From assembly GCA_029552825.1 (NCBI GenBank), contig JAKPDL010000182.1, forward strand, positions 1 to 64,000: 64,000 nt of DNA, in the 5' to 3' direction. Shown here one piece after another: positions 16,508-25,018 of this stretch. Within the stretch, counting starts at the first letter, position 1. Every line of letters starts with the position of its first letter. Source of the DNA: Bacteroidota bacterium. Lineage in GTDB: Bacteria > Bacteroidota > Bacteroidia > Bacteroidales > VadinHA17. Position numbers and translations under genes: made by a program. The notes beneath the pieces were generated by a model. That model saw nothing but the letters and a program-made list of their open reading frames with translations, had not been told where the DNA came from and did not search any database.

Positions 16508-18037
16508 GTGCAGGAGAAAATTATTATACTCGATTTTGGTTCACAATACACTCAACTAATCGCAAGGCGAATAAGGGAACTTAACGTATATGCCGAAATC
16601 TTTCCTTATAACCGATTCCCTGAACCCGATAGAAATGTAAAAGGTGTAATCCTTTCCGGTAGCCCGTTTTCGGTAAGGGATGAAAATGCGCCCTTCCCCA
16701 ACCTTGAAGGAATAAGAGGTAAACTACCCCTGCTTGGGATATGCTATGGAGCTCAATATCTGGCCCATTGCTGTGGTGGAGTGGTTCTGCCTTCAGAAAA
16801 AAGAGAATATGGGAGAGCAATGTTTTACGTGAAGGAAATTGAAGATCCACTTTTCAGAGGAATAAGCTATGGAACACAGGTGTGGATGTCGCACGGAGAT
16901 ACAATTACCAGATTACCTGCAGATTATATTATAACTGGTTCAACTGCTGACATAGATATAGCCTCGTTTAGAGTATCAGGTGAACCAACATGGGGCATTC
17001 AGTTTCACCCCGAAGTTTACCATACTTCCGAAGGTAAGAAAATCCTTGAAAATTTTGTAAAGGAAATATGTGGCTGCAGCGGCGACTGGACACCGGAATC
17101 GTTTATTGAATCTGCCATAAAGGAAATCAGGGATAAAACCAAAGGTGAAAAAATTATTCTGGGTCTTTCCGGAGGGGTTGACTCAACTGTGGCAGCAGTA
17201 TTGCTTAACCGTGCAGCTGGCAGTAATCTTGACTGCATTTTTGTTAATAACGGACTTCTTCGGAAAAATGAGTTCGAAAATGTGCTTGAGTCATATAAGA
17301 AACTTGGTCTGCGTGTCAGAAGTGTCGATGCATCCGATATCTTCCTGAAGGAGCTTGAGGGTATTAGCGAACCGGAACAAAAGCGAAAAATAATCGGAAG
17401 GGTATTCATCGAGGTATTCGAGTCGGAAGCCGCAAAGATAAAGAATGTTAAATGGCTGGCTCAGGGTACCATCTATCCTGATGTGATAGAATCAGCTTCA
17501 GTAAACGGCCCTTCAGCGACAATAAAATCGCATCATAATGTGGGAGGACTGCCAGAAAAAATGAAACTTAAAGTCATCGAACCCCTGCGCTTGCTTTTCA
17601 AAGACGAAGTAAGAAGGGTGGGTAAAGCTCTCGGTATACCTGATGAAATTCTGAACAGACATCCTTTCCCGGGACCTGGCCTGGCAATCAGAATAATCGG
17701 ACCAGTAACTAAGGAAAAGCTGAGAATTCTCAGGGAAGCCGACGAAATTTTTATTGAAGGACTTAAAAAACATGGTTTGTATGATAAAGTATGGCAGGCT
17801 GCCGTTATATTATTACCTGTTCAGTCGGTGGGGGTTATGGGAGACGAGAGAACTTATGAAAATGCGGTGGTACTGAGAGCCGTTGACTCAACTGACGGAA
17901 TGACAGCTGACTTTTCAAGGTTGCAATATGATTTCCTTGGCAATGTCGCAAGTGAAATTATTAACAAGGTGAAGGGAATAAACAGGGTAGTTTATGATAT
18001 AAGCTCAAAACCTCCTTCAACAATTGAGTGGGAATAA
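16508..18037 (+). CDS. guaA: GMP synthase (glutamine-hydrolysing)
   Basis: 509 residues. The N-terminal class I amidotransferase has the nucleophile Cys79 (GICYGAQ) and the partner His in FHPEVYHT. The ATP pyrophosphatase domain has the PP-loop SGGVDS near 220, and the C-terminal dimerisation domain ends in the conserved [11 protein letters not shown]. It converts XMP to GMP. The start is GTG (16508); the family N-terminus [14 protein letters not shown] follows at once and no ATG fits. Confidence 0.96.
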   Translation: MQEKIIILDFGSQYTQLIARRIRELNVYAEIFPYNRFPEPDRNVKGVILSGSPFSVRDENAPFPNLEGIRGKLPLLGICYGAQYLAHCCGGVVLPSEKREYGRAMFYVKEIEDPLFRGISYGTQVWMSHGDTITRLPADYIITGSTADIDIASFRVSGEPTWGIQFHPEVYHTSEGKKILENFVKEICGCSGDWTPESFIESAIKEIRDKTKGEKIILGLSGGVDSTVAAVLLNRAAGSNLDCIFVNNGLLRKNEFENVLESYKKLGLRVRSVDASDIFLKELEGISEPEQKRKIIGRVFIEVFESEAAKIKNVKWLAQGTIYPDVIESASVNGPSATIKSHHNVGGLPEKMKLKVIEPLRLLFKDEVRRVGKALGIPDEILNRHPFPGPGLAIRIIGPVTKEKLRILREADEIFIEGLKKHGLYDKVWQAAVILLPVQSVGVMGDERTYENAVVLRAVDSTDGMTADFSRLQYDFLGNVASEIINKVKGINRVVYDISSKPPSTIEWE

Positions 18038-18104
18038 AGAGTATTCAATAATTTTGTTCTGCGTAAGTATTATGAATTTTTTAATTAAAACTCAAAAAAA
18101 TAAA

Positions 18105-19709
18105 ATGAAGAAGCTTATTTTCAGTGCGTTGGTTTTGGTTCAGCTGATAATGATATCATTGGAAGGTGCTAGTGGTCAGGTGCTTTCAGAGAATACATTT
18201 AAACTGGGAAGGACACTATCGCTGATAGATGCATATTATGTTGATACAGTTAATATTAATACACTTACCGAAAAGGCTATTGTAGCAATGCTTATGTCGC
18301 TTGACCCTCATTCCTCATACATTTCAGCAAAAGATGTGAGGGAAATGAATGAGCCATTACTTGGAAATTTTGAAGGCATCGGCATTCAATTTAATATACT
18401 TCATGATTCTATCGTTGTGGTGGAACCTATAAAGAATGGCCCAGCTGAAAAAGTAGGAATCAAAGCAGGTGACCGGATTGTGAAAATAAATGACGAGAAC
18501 GTCGCAGGAATAAACATAAGCACAGAAGGTGTTAGAAGCAGACTGATGGGGCCGAAAGGTACAAAAGTGGATGTTACGGTTTACCGTAAGGGCCAGAGTC
18601 AATTATTCTATTTCACAATTACAAGAGACAGAATACCCATAAACAGCCTTGACGCAGCTTATATGCTGAATCCTGAGACGGCATATTTCAAGTTTAACAA
18701 GTTTGCGGCAACAACTGAAAAGGAATTTATTGAAAAACTTACAGCTATGCCGGTTAAATCAATTAAAAATGTAATTATAGACCTGAGAGGAAATCCTGGT
18801 GGGTATATGCTTGCAGCTGTTGCACTTGCGAATCATTTTCTTGATGGAGAAAAACTTGTGGTCTTTATGGAAGGCAGAAAAACACCTCGCGAAGAATTCA
18901 AATCAAATGGCAAAGGATTGCTTACCAATTGCAATCTCGTTGTACTAACTGATGAAAATTCAGCCTCTGCAAGTGAAATTTTTGCAGGTGCAATTCAGGA
19001 TTGGGACCGTGGTGTTATTATGGGACGCAGGACATTTGGTAAAGGACTGGTGCAGAATGGCTTTTATTTAAACGACGGGTCTCAGATAAGACTCACCATA
19101 GCCCGATATTTTACCCCAACCGGAAGATCCATACAGAGCCCCTACAATGAGGGCTATCAGAAATATATTGAAAACTTTTTAAGACGATTCAGAAATGGCG
19201 AAACACTTAGTGCCGATAGTATAAAATTTATAGATTCACTTAAATGTAGCACACTCGTAACGCGCCGCACAGTTTACGGCGGTGGCGGCATAATGCCAGA
19301 TGTGTTCGTTTCGGAGGATACTACTTATTATTCTGAATATTATGCCGGACTTATCAGAAGAAGTGTATTCAATTCATTTGCACTGGAATATTCCGATAAA
19401 AACAGGGAGAAAATAATGAAGACGTACAAGGATTTTGAAGACTTTAAAAAGAAGTTTACTTTCAGTGATGAAGACATTAGATGGTTCATTAAAATGGGTG
19501 AAGAAGCAGGAGTTAAATACAATGAAAGCCAGTTTCGTATATCACACGACCATATTCTGAAAGTTCTTAAAGCTCTGGTAGCAAACAATTACTGGCAGAC
19601 CACTGAATATTTCAGAATATATAATGAAGGTGACAGGGTTATAGAAAAAGCTTTAATGCTGCTTGCAAACCCTGCAGAATATAAAAAGATACTTGGTTAC
19701 CAGAATTGA
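18105..19709 (+). CDS. S41 family C-terminal processing peptidase (CtpA-like)
   Basis: 534 residues from the ATG at 18105; the frame is open back to 18024, inside guaA, but the later start gives a clean signal peptide (MKKLIFSALVLVQLIM... GASGQ). A PDZ domain spans about 65-150 (GIGIQFNI, ADRIVKIND-type GDRIVKIN). The S41 core carries the catalytic Ser in DENSASASEIFAGA and Lys in GRRTFGKGLVQ. It is periplasmic and probably trims or degrades envelope proteins. The C-terminal 100 residues after the core are helical and specific to the Bacteroidota branch. Confidence 0.92.
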   Translation: MKKLIFSALVLVQLIMISLEGASGQVLSENTFKLGRTLSLIDAYYVDTVNINTLTEKAIVAMLMSLDPHSSYISAKDVREMNEPLLGNFEGIGIQFNILHDSIVVVEPIKNGPAEKVGIKAGDRIVKINDENVAGINISTEGVRSRLMGPKGTKVDVTVYRKGQSQLFYFTITRDRIPINSLDAAYMLNPETAYFKFNKFAATTEKEFIEKLTAMPVKSIKNVIIDLRGNPGGYMLAAVALANHFLDGEKLVVFMEGRKTPREEFKSNGKGLLTNCNLVVLTDENSASASEIFAGAIQDWDRGVIMGRRTFGKGLVQNGFYLNDGSQIRLTIARYFTPTGRSIQSPYNEGYQKYIENFLRRFRNGETLSADSIKFIDSLKCSTLVTRRTVYGGGGIMPDVFVSEDTTYYSEYYAGLIRRSVFNSFALEYSDKNREKIMKTYKDFEDFKKKFTFSDEDIRWFIKMGEEAGVKYNESQFRISHDHILKVLKALVANNYWQTTEYFRIYNEGDRVIEKALMLLANPAEYKKILGYQN

Positions 19710-19936
19710 AATTACTCAATATAAATGATTTTAGCATTAAGTCATTGAATAACAGATAAAAAGATAGTTAAAACAGTATGACAGCGGTATCTGAACAAAT
19801 TACTGTGATTGATTTCAGGGATATATTATTCAAATCAGGGGAAAAAAGCCATACGTCAAAGAAAATAGGCCATTTACAGCATGATTTTAACATATTCGTC
19901 AAATAATTATAAATTTACTGGTGAGAATTTGCAGAA

Positions 19937-19967
19937 TTTTAGTTACTTTGGATTTTTATTATATTTG
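19937..19967 (+). promoter_or_regulatory. Probable promoter of the siaB-siaC operon
   Basis: TATATTTG at 19960-19967 matches TAnnTTTG exactly, with a T-run (TTTT, 19937-19940) 19 bases upstream in the -33 position. It leaves a leader of about 35 bases before 20009. Confidence 0.5.
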
Positions 19968-20008
19968 TTACTGAAAAAGTAAGAGATCTTTTTCTAAAGG
20001 AAGATTAG

Positions 20009-20566
20009 ATGGGCTTTGATGTAGAGAGCTACCTCACGGAGCAGAAAAACGGCGAAGTTATCCTTTATTATAAGGGTAACATTGATTCTGAAGTCATTAA
20101 TCATGTGCTGGATACTGTGGAGGATAAGCTTATTCAGGTAAATGAACAGGCTAAACTCCGGAAGAAAGTATACAATGTTCTGGTTGAGAGTCTTCAGAAT
20201 CTCTACCATCATGTTGACAAAGTGCCAAGTGATTTTGAGGACCAGTCGGCTGAAAAATATGGACTTCTTATGGTTAAAAAGATAGAGAACGGATATAAGA
20301 TCATAACTGGCAATTTTATAAGAAAAGAAAACATTGAAAAGCTGGAAGAGAGAATCAAGAGGATTAACCGATCGAGTCAGGAAGAGATAAAGGAACTCTA
20401 TAAATTTATTCTTAACCATCAGAGAATTACCAATAAGGGAGGAGGGGGACTCGGATTGGTTGATATTGCCAGGAAGACAGGGAACAAACTGGGTTACCAG
20501 TTTAAAGATTACGACAATGAACATGCATTTTTTTATCTTGACATACTTGTGGACAATTCAGAATAG
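20009..20566 (+). CDS. siaB: SiaB family protein kinase
   Basis: 185 residues, a small GHKL-type ATPase fold resembling the SiaB family. An N-box-like segment VESLQNLYHH (about 55-64) and a glycine-rich ATP lid GGGGLGLVDIA (about 147-157) are visible; there is no sensor or receiver domain. In Pseudomonas, SiaB phosphorylates SiaC, and the balance with phosphatase SiaA decides whether SiaC activates the diguanylate cyclase SiaD. Here siaB is followed after 26 bases by siaC, but no SiaA or SiaD gene is present. Confidence 0.85.
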   Translation: MGFDVESYLTEQKNGEVILYYKGNIDSEVINHVLDTVEDKLIQVNEQAKLRKKVYNVLVESLQNLYHHVDKVPSDFEDQSAEKYGLLMVKKIENGYKIITGNFIRKENIEKLEERIKRINRSSQEEIKELYKFILNHQRITNKGGGGLGLVDIARKTGNKLGYQFKDYDNEHAFFYLDILVDNSE

Positions 20567-20592
20567 GAAAACATTAAAACAATAATAATATT

Positions 20593-20973
20593 ATGGAACC
20601 GATCATCATTGAAGGAACAGCCAAGACACCAAGCGTAAGATTTGACGCTAACACCGGTATTTTTGAGATTAAAGGGCGTTCAATTCCCGAAAACTCGGTT
20701 GAGTTTTATAAACCAATTGTTGAATGGCTTGATAAGTATAAAGAGAATCCATTGAGCAGAACAGAGGTAAATATCAAGCTTGAATATTTCAATACAAGTT
20801 CTTCAAAATGCATTCTGGATGTTTTTAAAAAGCTGGAAGCTATTCATAAGGCAAAGAATGAAGTTCAGATAAACTGGTATTATGAGGAAGACGACGAAGA
20901 TATGCTTGAAGCTGGTGAAGACTATGAATCTATTATCAGAGTGCCTTTTAAGATGATCGAAATAAGTGATTAA
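20593..20973 (+). CDS. siaC: SiaC family regulatory phosphoprotein (DUF1987)
   Basis: 126 residues, full family length. The fold resembles STAS proteins. The predicted phosphosite is Thr68 in YFNTSSSK, which coincides in number and context with the Thr68 reported for Pseudomonas SiaC. The N-terminus has the family motif TPSVRFDANTGIFEI(K)GRS. The C-terminus contains an acidic stretch (EEDDEDMLEAGEDYE). It is presumably the substrate of the preceding SiaB; its effector is not in the window. Confidence 0.9.
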   Translation: MEPIIIEGTAKTPSVRFDANTGIFEIKGRSIPENSVEFYKPIVEWLDKYKENPLSRTEVNIKLEYFNTSSSKCILDVFKKLEAIHKAKNEVQINWYYEEDDEDMLEAGEDYESIIRVPFKMIEISD

Positions 20974-21003
20974 CAGTAATTTAATACATGGCTGTTTCAT
21001 TAT

Positions 21004-21033
21004 GACGTCCGGCCAGCCGGGCGTCTTTTTTTT
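21004..21033 (+). terminator. Strong rho-independent terminator after siaC
   Basis: GACGTCCGG (21004-21012) pairs with CCGGGCGTC (21017-21025) around a CCAG loop, followed by eight T residues (21026-21033). The T-run touches the last codon of the convergent ABC gene. Confidence 0.9.
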
Positions 21034-24000
21034 AATCAACCGCCTTCGCTTTACCTAGTAAGATCTCACCTGAATCAAGTAGCTTCTTAAGAAGCCGGAA
21101 GTAGAGTACTATATATAATAATATGGTAATTATCCACATAACTATCACATTTACTACAAGTGTATTTACAGGAGTACCGAAGATATTCTTTACTGGTGCA
21201 TAAAAGTGGGCTCTTATTAACTTGCTTTCAGGTTCCATGAAAATAGGATCAGATTTCTGGTAAATCCTGTTTTTATAAATGATAACTTTTTTTACTTCAT
21301 TCTTGTTTGTTACAAACTCATCGAGTTTATCATTGAAGTATTCGTTCTTCAGATCGGAAATTTTCTGTTTGTTCTTTGCCTCCCATTCCATTATCATTTT
21401 GTCGCGAAGTGAGCTTGCCCTGTTATATAGACTGATATAATACTGTCGTACTCTTTCAATATATTTCTTTGTTTCGGCAAGAACTTCCATATTGAATTTC
21501 TCAGGGGTGAGAAAACCTGCATATTTGTATTGATCGTCAGGTAGTCTCTTTAATTGCTTGTTAATCTCAAAATTAAGCAGGTCTAAATCATTATTGTACG
21601 TTTCATCTTTTATTCCCTGTATCAGACTGTTTTCAAGTCTTGTGAGCCGTTCATTAATTTTTTCGTTCCAGAAGGTCTTAATGAAGTTAGCCTGGCTCAT
21701 TGTCATGTTATATAAATAGAGCGGTTTTTCATACCTGTTATTGATATATTGTTCAACGGCAAGGGCTTCATAGCCCCAGCGCGCAGTTATTATCTCACCG
21801 TAGAACGGGATTGTGACCGGGGACGAAACGTTGGGATTCAGCTTTTCGTACTTTACAAGCACACCACTTAATATAATTTGCGGAATCACAAGGAAAGGAA
21901 TAAGAATGTATATCGTAACCACAGCCTTAAAACTGTCGGATATTACCAGACCCATCATATTAGCTGATGTCCAGCAGGAGAAAAGAACAAGCCAGTACTG
22001 GAACCACATGCCCTTTATTTCTGTAATTGAATTTCCTATCATTACAAACGTAAATGCCTGTATAGCAGAAATAAGGAATTGTACTGCAACTTTCGACAAC
22101 AGATAACTGTTCCAGCTCAGGTTCAGAAATGCCTCCCTCTTTAATATTTTCCTGTCTTTGATTATTTCTTCTGCACTTACTGTAAGGCCCATGAATATTG
22201 CCACTATCACCGACATGAAAATATACACAGGCAGGTTTTCGTTGTCGGCAAAAACAAAATGTGCATCAGGTGCACTGGCATCGTGATACTTGATAAGAAA
22301 TGCCAGCAGAAAAGCAAGGAAGGGAGCTTCCAGCAGGGTAATTACAAGGTATTGAGCATCAGCAAGTTTTGATAAAATATCCCTTTTTGCAAAAATGAGG
22401 AACTGTTTAAGTTTCCCCGGTGTTTTGAAATTTATCTCCGGAATACCTTTCCCTTCCTCGAGTGGCTCCTGGTTACCGGCAAGATAAGTTTTATAATATT
22501 CGTTCCATTCCTCAGGAGATATTTTTCGAGTGTCAGTTGGCTTGCCATATTCATCGAGCACCCTTGCTTCAACAATATTGAAGATCTGCTCGGGATTTAC
22601 GTTGCCGCATACATGGCATTCACTCTCATTATAGTTTGCATGATGAATTCTTGTCTTAAAGTAAACTATTGATTCAATGGGGTTTCCGTTATAAATAAGA
22701 TAGCCTCCGGTATCAAGAATAAGCAGCCTGTCAAACATCTTGAAAATGTCTGAAGATGGCTGGTGGATCACCACGAAAAGAAGTTTCCCTTTAAGTGCAA
22801 GTTCCTTCAAAAGATCCACAATATTTTCAGAGTCTCGTGAAGAAAGGCCTGAAGTTGGCTCATCCAGGAACAGTATAGCTGGCTCTCTTATAAGTTCAAG
22901 AGAAATGTTGAGACGTTTTCTCTGACCACCGCTTATCTTTTTGTTCAGCGGATTCCCAACCTTCATGTCTCGTATTTCGTACAATCCAAGATTCTTCAGC
23001 GTTGTATCGACCTTCTGCCTTATCTCTTCATCTGTAAGATTATCAAAGCAGAGTTTGGCATTGTAATAAAGGTTTTCGAACACTGTAAGTTCTTCAATAA
23101 GCAGATCATCCTGTGAGACATAGCCTATCAATCCCTTAACTTTTTCACTTTCAGTATGAATGTTTATTCCATTTATGGTTACTTCCCCCGAAAATGGTTT
23201 GTTGGTACCGTTAAGGACACTAAGCAGGGTTGATTTACCTGCTCCACTTGCACCCATTATTCCCACCATTCTGCCCGACTCTTCCTCAAAACTCATTGGG
23301 TGTATGCCTATTTTTCCTCCTCTGAACCTGTATTCAAGATCTTTAACTTTATAAACTACCCGGGATGCCTGTAATTCCTCTTTGAAGAACTGTTTGATAA
23401 CATCGCTGTAATATATCGGAGATGATTTCGGATCTCTCAGCGATGAGCCTGGATTAAAGGGATATACTTTATCTTCCTGCAGAAGCTGACCATTCATGTA
23501 TAGTTCACCCATATCACTGAACCTTACAAAATACATCTGAGCTGAGTGAACATAAAGAACCCAGATCTGCCCCTTTACATCACGATTATAAAAATGAATA
23601 TATTCTTTTGAAGGATCGTGTTCCCTGTTATCGATTACCAGAATGCCCTGTTTATTGGGTATTTCTGTGAAAGGATTCAGCACAAAATGTCTGATAAGTT
23701 CGTATTCATCGGAGTTTACGTAAAACTGGTTGGCCACCTGCTCGATAAACTCCAGCTCAAGCTGACTTACTTCAGTTCCTTCCGATTTGCAAAACTCTAG
23801 CAACTGTACGAGTACAATGATTTTCTGATCCTGAGTCAACTGGTCATTAATGTCATTGCATATTTTCAGAACTCTTACTGCAATAGCTGCAGTACGCCTG
23901 TTCTGGGTACTTTTCATCCGTTTTTCCTGCGCCTCCTTATAGTACTCATCAAAGAAGCCGAGATAAATTTTAACCAGTTCCTGGTTCAACTGGCGTTTAA

Positions 24001-24100
24001 GAAATGCCTCAACCACCCCGCGCCTATCACTGTCATTCGACTGAGGCCTGGCTATAATTGCAAACAGCTGCATCAGAGCTTTTAGAATCTTTTCACTCAT
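21032..24100 (-). CDS. TerB-like domain fused to an ABCG-type ABC exporter
   Basis: 1022 residues. Residues 1-145 form a helical TerB-like domain. Residues 150-240 are beta-rich and could be a degenerate FHA-like module. The ABC domain follows: Walker A GASGAGKST (283-291), signature ISGGQRKR (389-396), Walker B ILFLDEP (409-415) and switch His446. A CxxC pair lies at 495-498. The ABC2 membrane domain has about five helices between 580 and 755, then a hydrophilic coiled-coil-like insert of about 200 residues, and a last helix near 980-1001. The nucleotide domain preceding the membrane domain is the ABCG (half-transporter) arrangement, so it probably works as a homodimer. The substrate is unknown. 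It converges with siaBC. Confidence 0.85.
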   Translation of the reverse strand: MSEKILKALMQLFAIIARPQSNDSDRRGVVEAFLKRQLNQELVKIYLGFFDEYYKEAQEKRMKSTQNRRTAAIAVRVLKICNDINDQLTQDQKIIVLVQLLEFCKSEGTEVSQLELEFIEQVANQFYVNSDEYELIRHFVLNPFTEIPNKQGILVIDNREHDPSKEYIHFYNRDVKGQIWVLYVHSAQMYFVRFSDMGELYMNGQLLQEDKVYPFNPGSSLRDPKSSPIYYSDVIKQFFKEELQASRVVYKVKDLEYRFRGGKIGIHPMSFEEESGRMVGIMGASGAGKSTLLSVLNGTNKPFSGEVTINGINIHTESEKVKGLIGYVSQDDLLIEELTVFENLYYNAKLCFDNLTDEEIRQKVDTTLKNLGLYEIRDMKVGNPLNKKISGGQRKRLNISLELIREPAILFLDEPTSGLSSRDSENIVDLLKELALKGKLLFVVIHQPSSDIFKMFDRLLILDTGGYLIYNGNPIESIVYFKTRIHHANYNESECHVCGNVNPEQIFNIVEARVLDEYGKPTDTRKISPEEWNEYYKTYLAGNQEPLEEGKGIPEINFKTPGKLKQFLIFAKRDILSKLADAQYLVITLLEAPFLAFLLAFLIKYHDASAPDAHFVFADNENLPVYIFMSVIVAIFMGLTVSAEEIIKDRKILKREAFLNLSWNSYLLSKVAVQFLISAIQAFTFVMIGNSITEIKGMWFQYWLVLFSCWTSANMMGLVISDSFKAVVTIYILIPFLVIPQIILSGVLVKYEKLNPNVSSPVTIPFYGEIITARWGYEALAVEQYINNRYEKPLYLYNMTMSQANFIKTFWNEKINERLTRLENSLIQGIKDETYNNDLDLLNFEINKQLKRLPDDQYKYAGFLTPEKFNMEVLAETKKYIERVRQYYISLYNRASSLRDKMIMEWEAKNKQKISDLKNEYFNDKLDEFVTNKNEVKKVIIYKNRIYQKSDPIFMEPESKLIRAHFYAPVKNIFGTPVNTLVVNVIVMWIITILLYIVLYFRLLKKLLDSGEILLGKAKAVD

Positions 24101-24177
24101 GTGATCCAGTTATTACGTAATATTAAGGCTGAAATTAGTAATTTGTGCCAAATTATCCTAAATTAAAGATATTTCTC

Positions 24178-24765
24178 TCAAAATTTTCTTTTTTTCTTTT
24201 TCTTTCTTTCAACAGAAAATCCAAATTTCCCCAAAAATCTGCCAGTCCCGTAATATCTGCCGTGAAGGTAACACAATGGGCCTGCATCATTGAGTCTGAA
24301 TATTCCCGTTTTACTTTCGTAATAAGCTTCATCGGCATGAATAGCAACCACTTCTGAAATAAACATATGGTGCGTCCCCAGCTCTTTTATTTCCCTTACA
24401 ACGCATTCTATGTTTACAGGAGATTCTTCAATCAGAGGGGACTTTACTATCGTTGCCCTGACCGGTGTGAGTCCTGTTTCTTTGAACTTGTTGAAAAGTG
24501 CACCCGAATTCACACCGCACCAGTCGGTTGCCCGGGCAAGTTTTTCAGTTGTCAGGTTAATAACAAAATCCATGTTTTTCTTTATAATACCATATGAATG
24601 CCGTTCGGGCCTGACCGAAATATAACACATTGGAGGTTCGGTGCAAATCGTGCCTGTCCACGACACTGTTATAATATTGTATTCCTCTTCACTTGCACCA
24701 CAGCTTACCATAACTGCAGGAAGAGGATATATCATGGTTCCAGGTTTCCATAACAGCTTTCCCAT
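24178..24765 (-). CDS. Flavin reductase family protein
   Basis: 195 residues with the FMN-binding split-barrel fold of the flavoredoxin/flavin reductase-like group: MVSCGASEEEYNIITVSWTGTICTEPPMCYISVRP is the usual flavin-binding start, and LGTHHMFISEVVAIHADE is the conserved central part. It binds FMN and may pass electrons from NAD(P)H or another donor. It ends in a short lysine-rich tail. It is a single-gene unit divergent from clpB across 253 bases. Confidence 0.88.
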   Translation of the reverse strand: MGKLLWKPGTMIYPLPAVMVSCGASEEEYNIITVSWTGTICTEPPMCYISVRPERHSYGIIKKNMDFVINLTTEKLARATDWCGVNSGALFNKFKETGLTPVRATIVKSPLIEESPVNIECVVREIKELGTHHMFISEVVAIHADEAYYESKTGIFRLNDAGPLCYLHGRYYGTGRFLGKFGFSVERKKKKKRKF

Positions 24766-24890
24766 ACATTTGAATTTATAATAAGACGGGTAAATTTAAT
24801 TAATACCTTGCTCACAATGAGCAAAATTAATAGTAAGGTTTCATTCACATTCGTTAATTTTCTACGAATCGGTTTCCATGTAATCCATAT

Positions 24891-24905
24891 GTCATAATGA
24901 CATGT
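24891..24905. promoter_or_regulatory. 15-base palindrome upstream of clpB, possible operator
   Basis: ATGTCATAATGACAT is a perfect inverted repeat (7-1-7) in the divergent region between the flavin reductase gene and clpB, 114 bases before the clpB start. A half-site-like ATATGTCA recurs at about 24921. It is not the CIRCE element. Confidence 0.45.
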
Positions 24906-25018
24906 TAAAAATACCTTAATATGTCAAAAATTACCATGTAAATCAATAAGTTGTATATGGCAGGGAATTTGTAAAATAAGGTGAGCTAAAATATTAAAAA
25001 AGAAAGGAGTAAAATAAT

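Noticed and set aside
18024-18104. N-terminal extension of the CtpA-type protease
   Set aside because: The extension overlaps the guaA 3' end and would bury the signal peptide, which begins at the ATG at 18105.
19778-19906. 42-codon ORF in the gap before siaB
   Set aside because: It has an ATG and a stop but no start signal, hydrophobic core or recognisable pattern; the length is within chance for this AT content.
24891-24905. CIRCE heat-shock element upstream of clpB
   Set aside because: CIRCE is TTAGCACTC-N9-GAGTGCTAA; the palindrome here is different in sequence and spacing.
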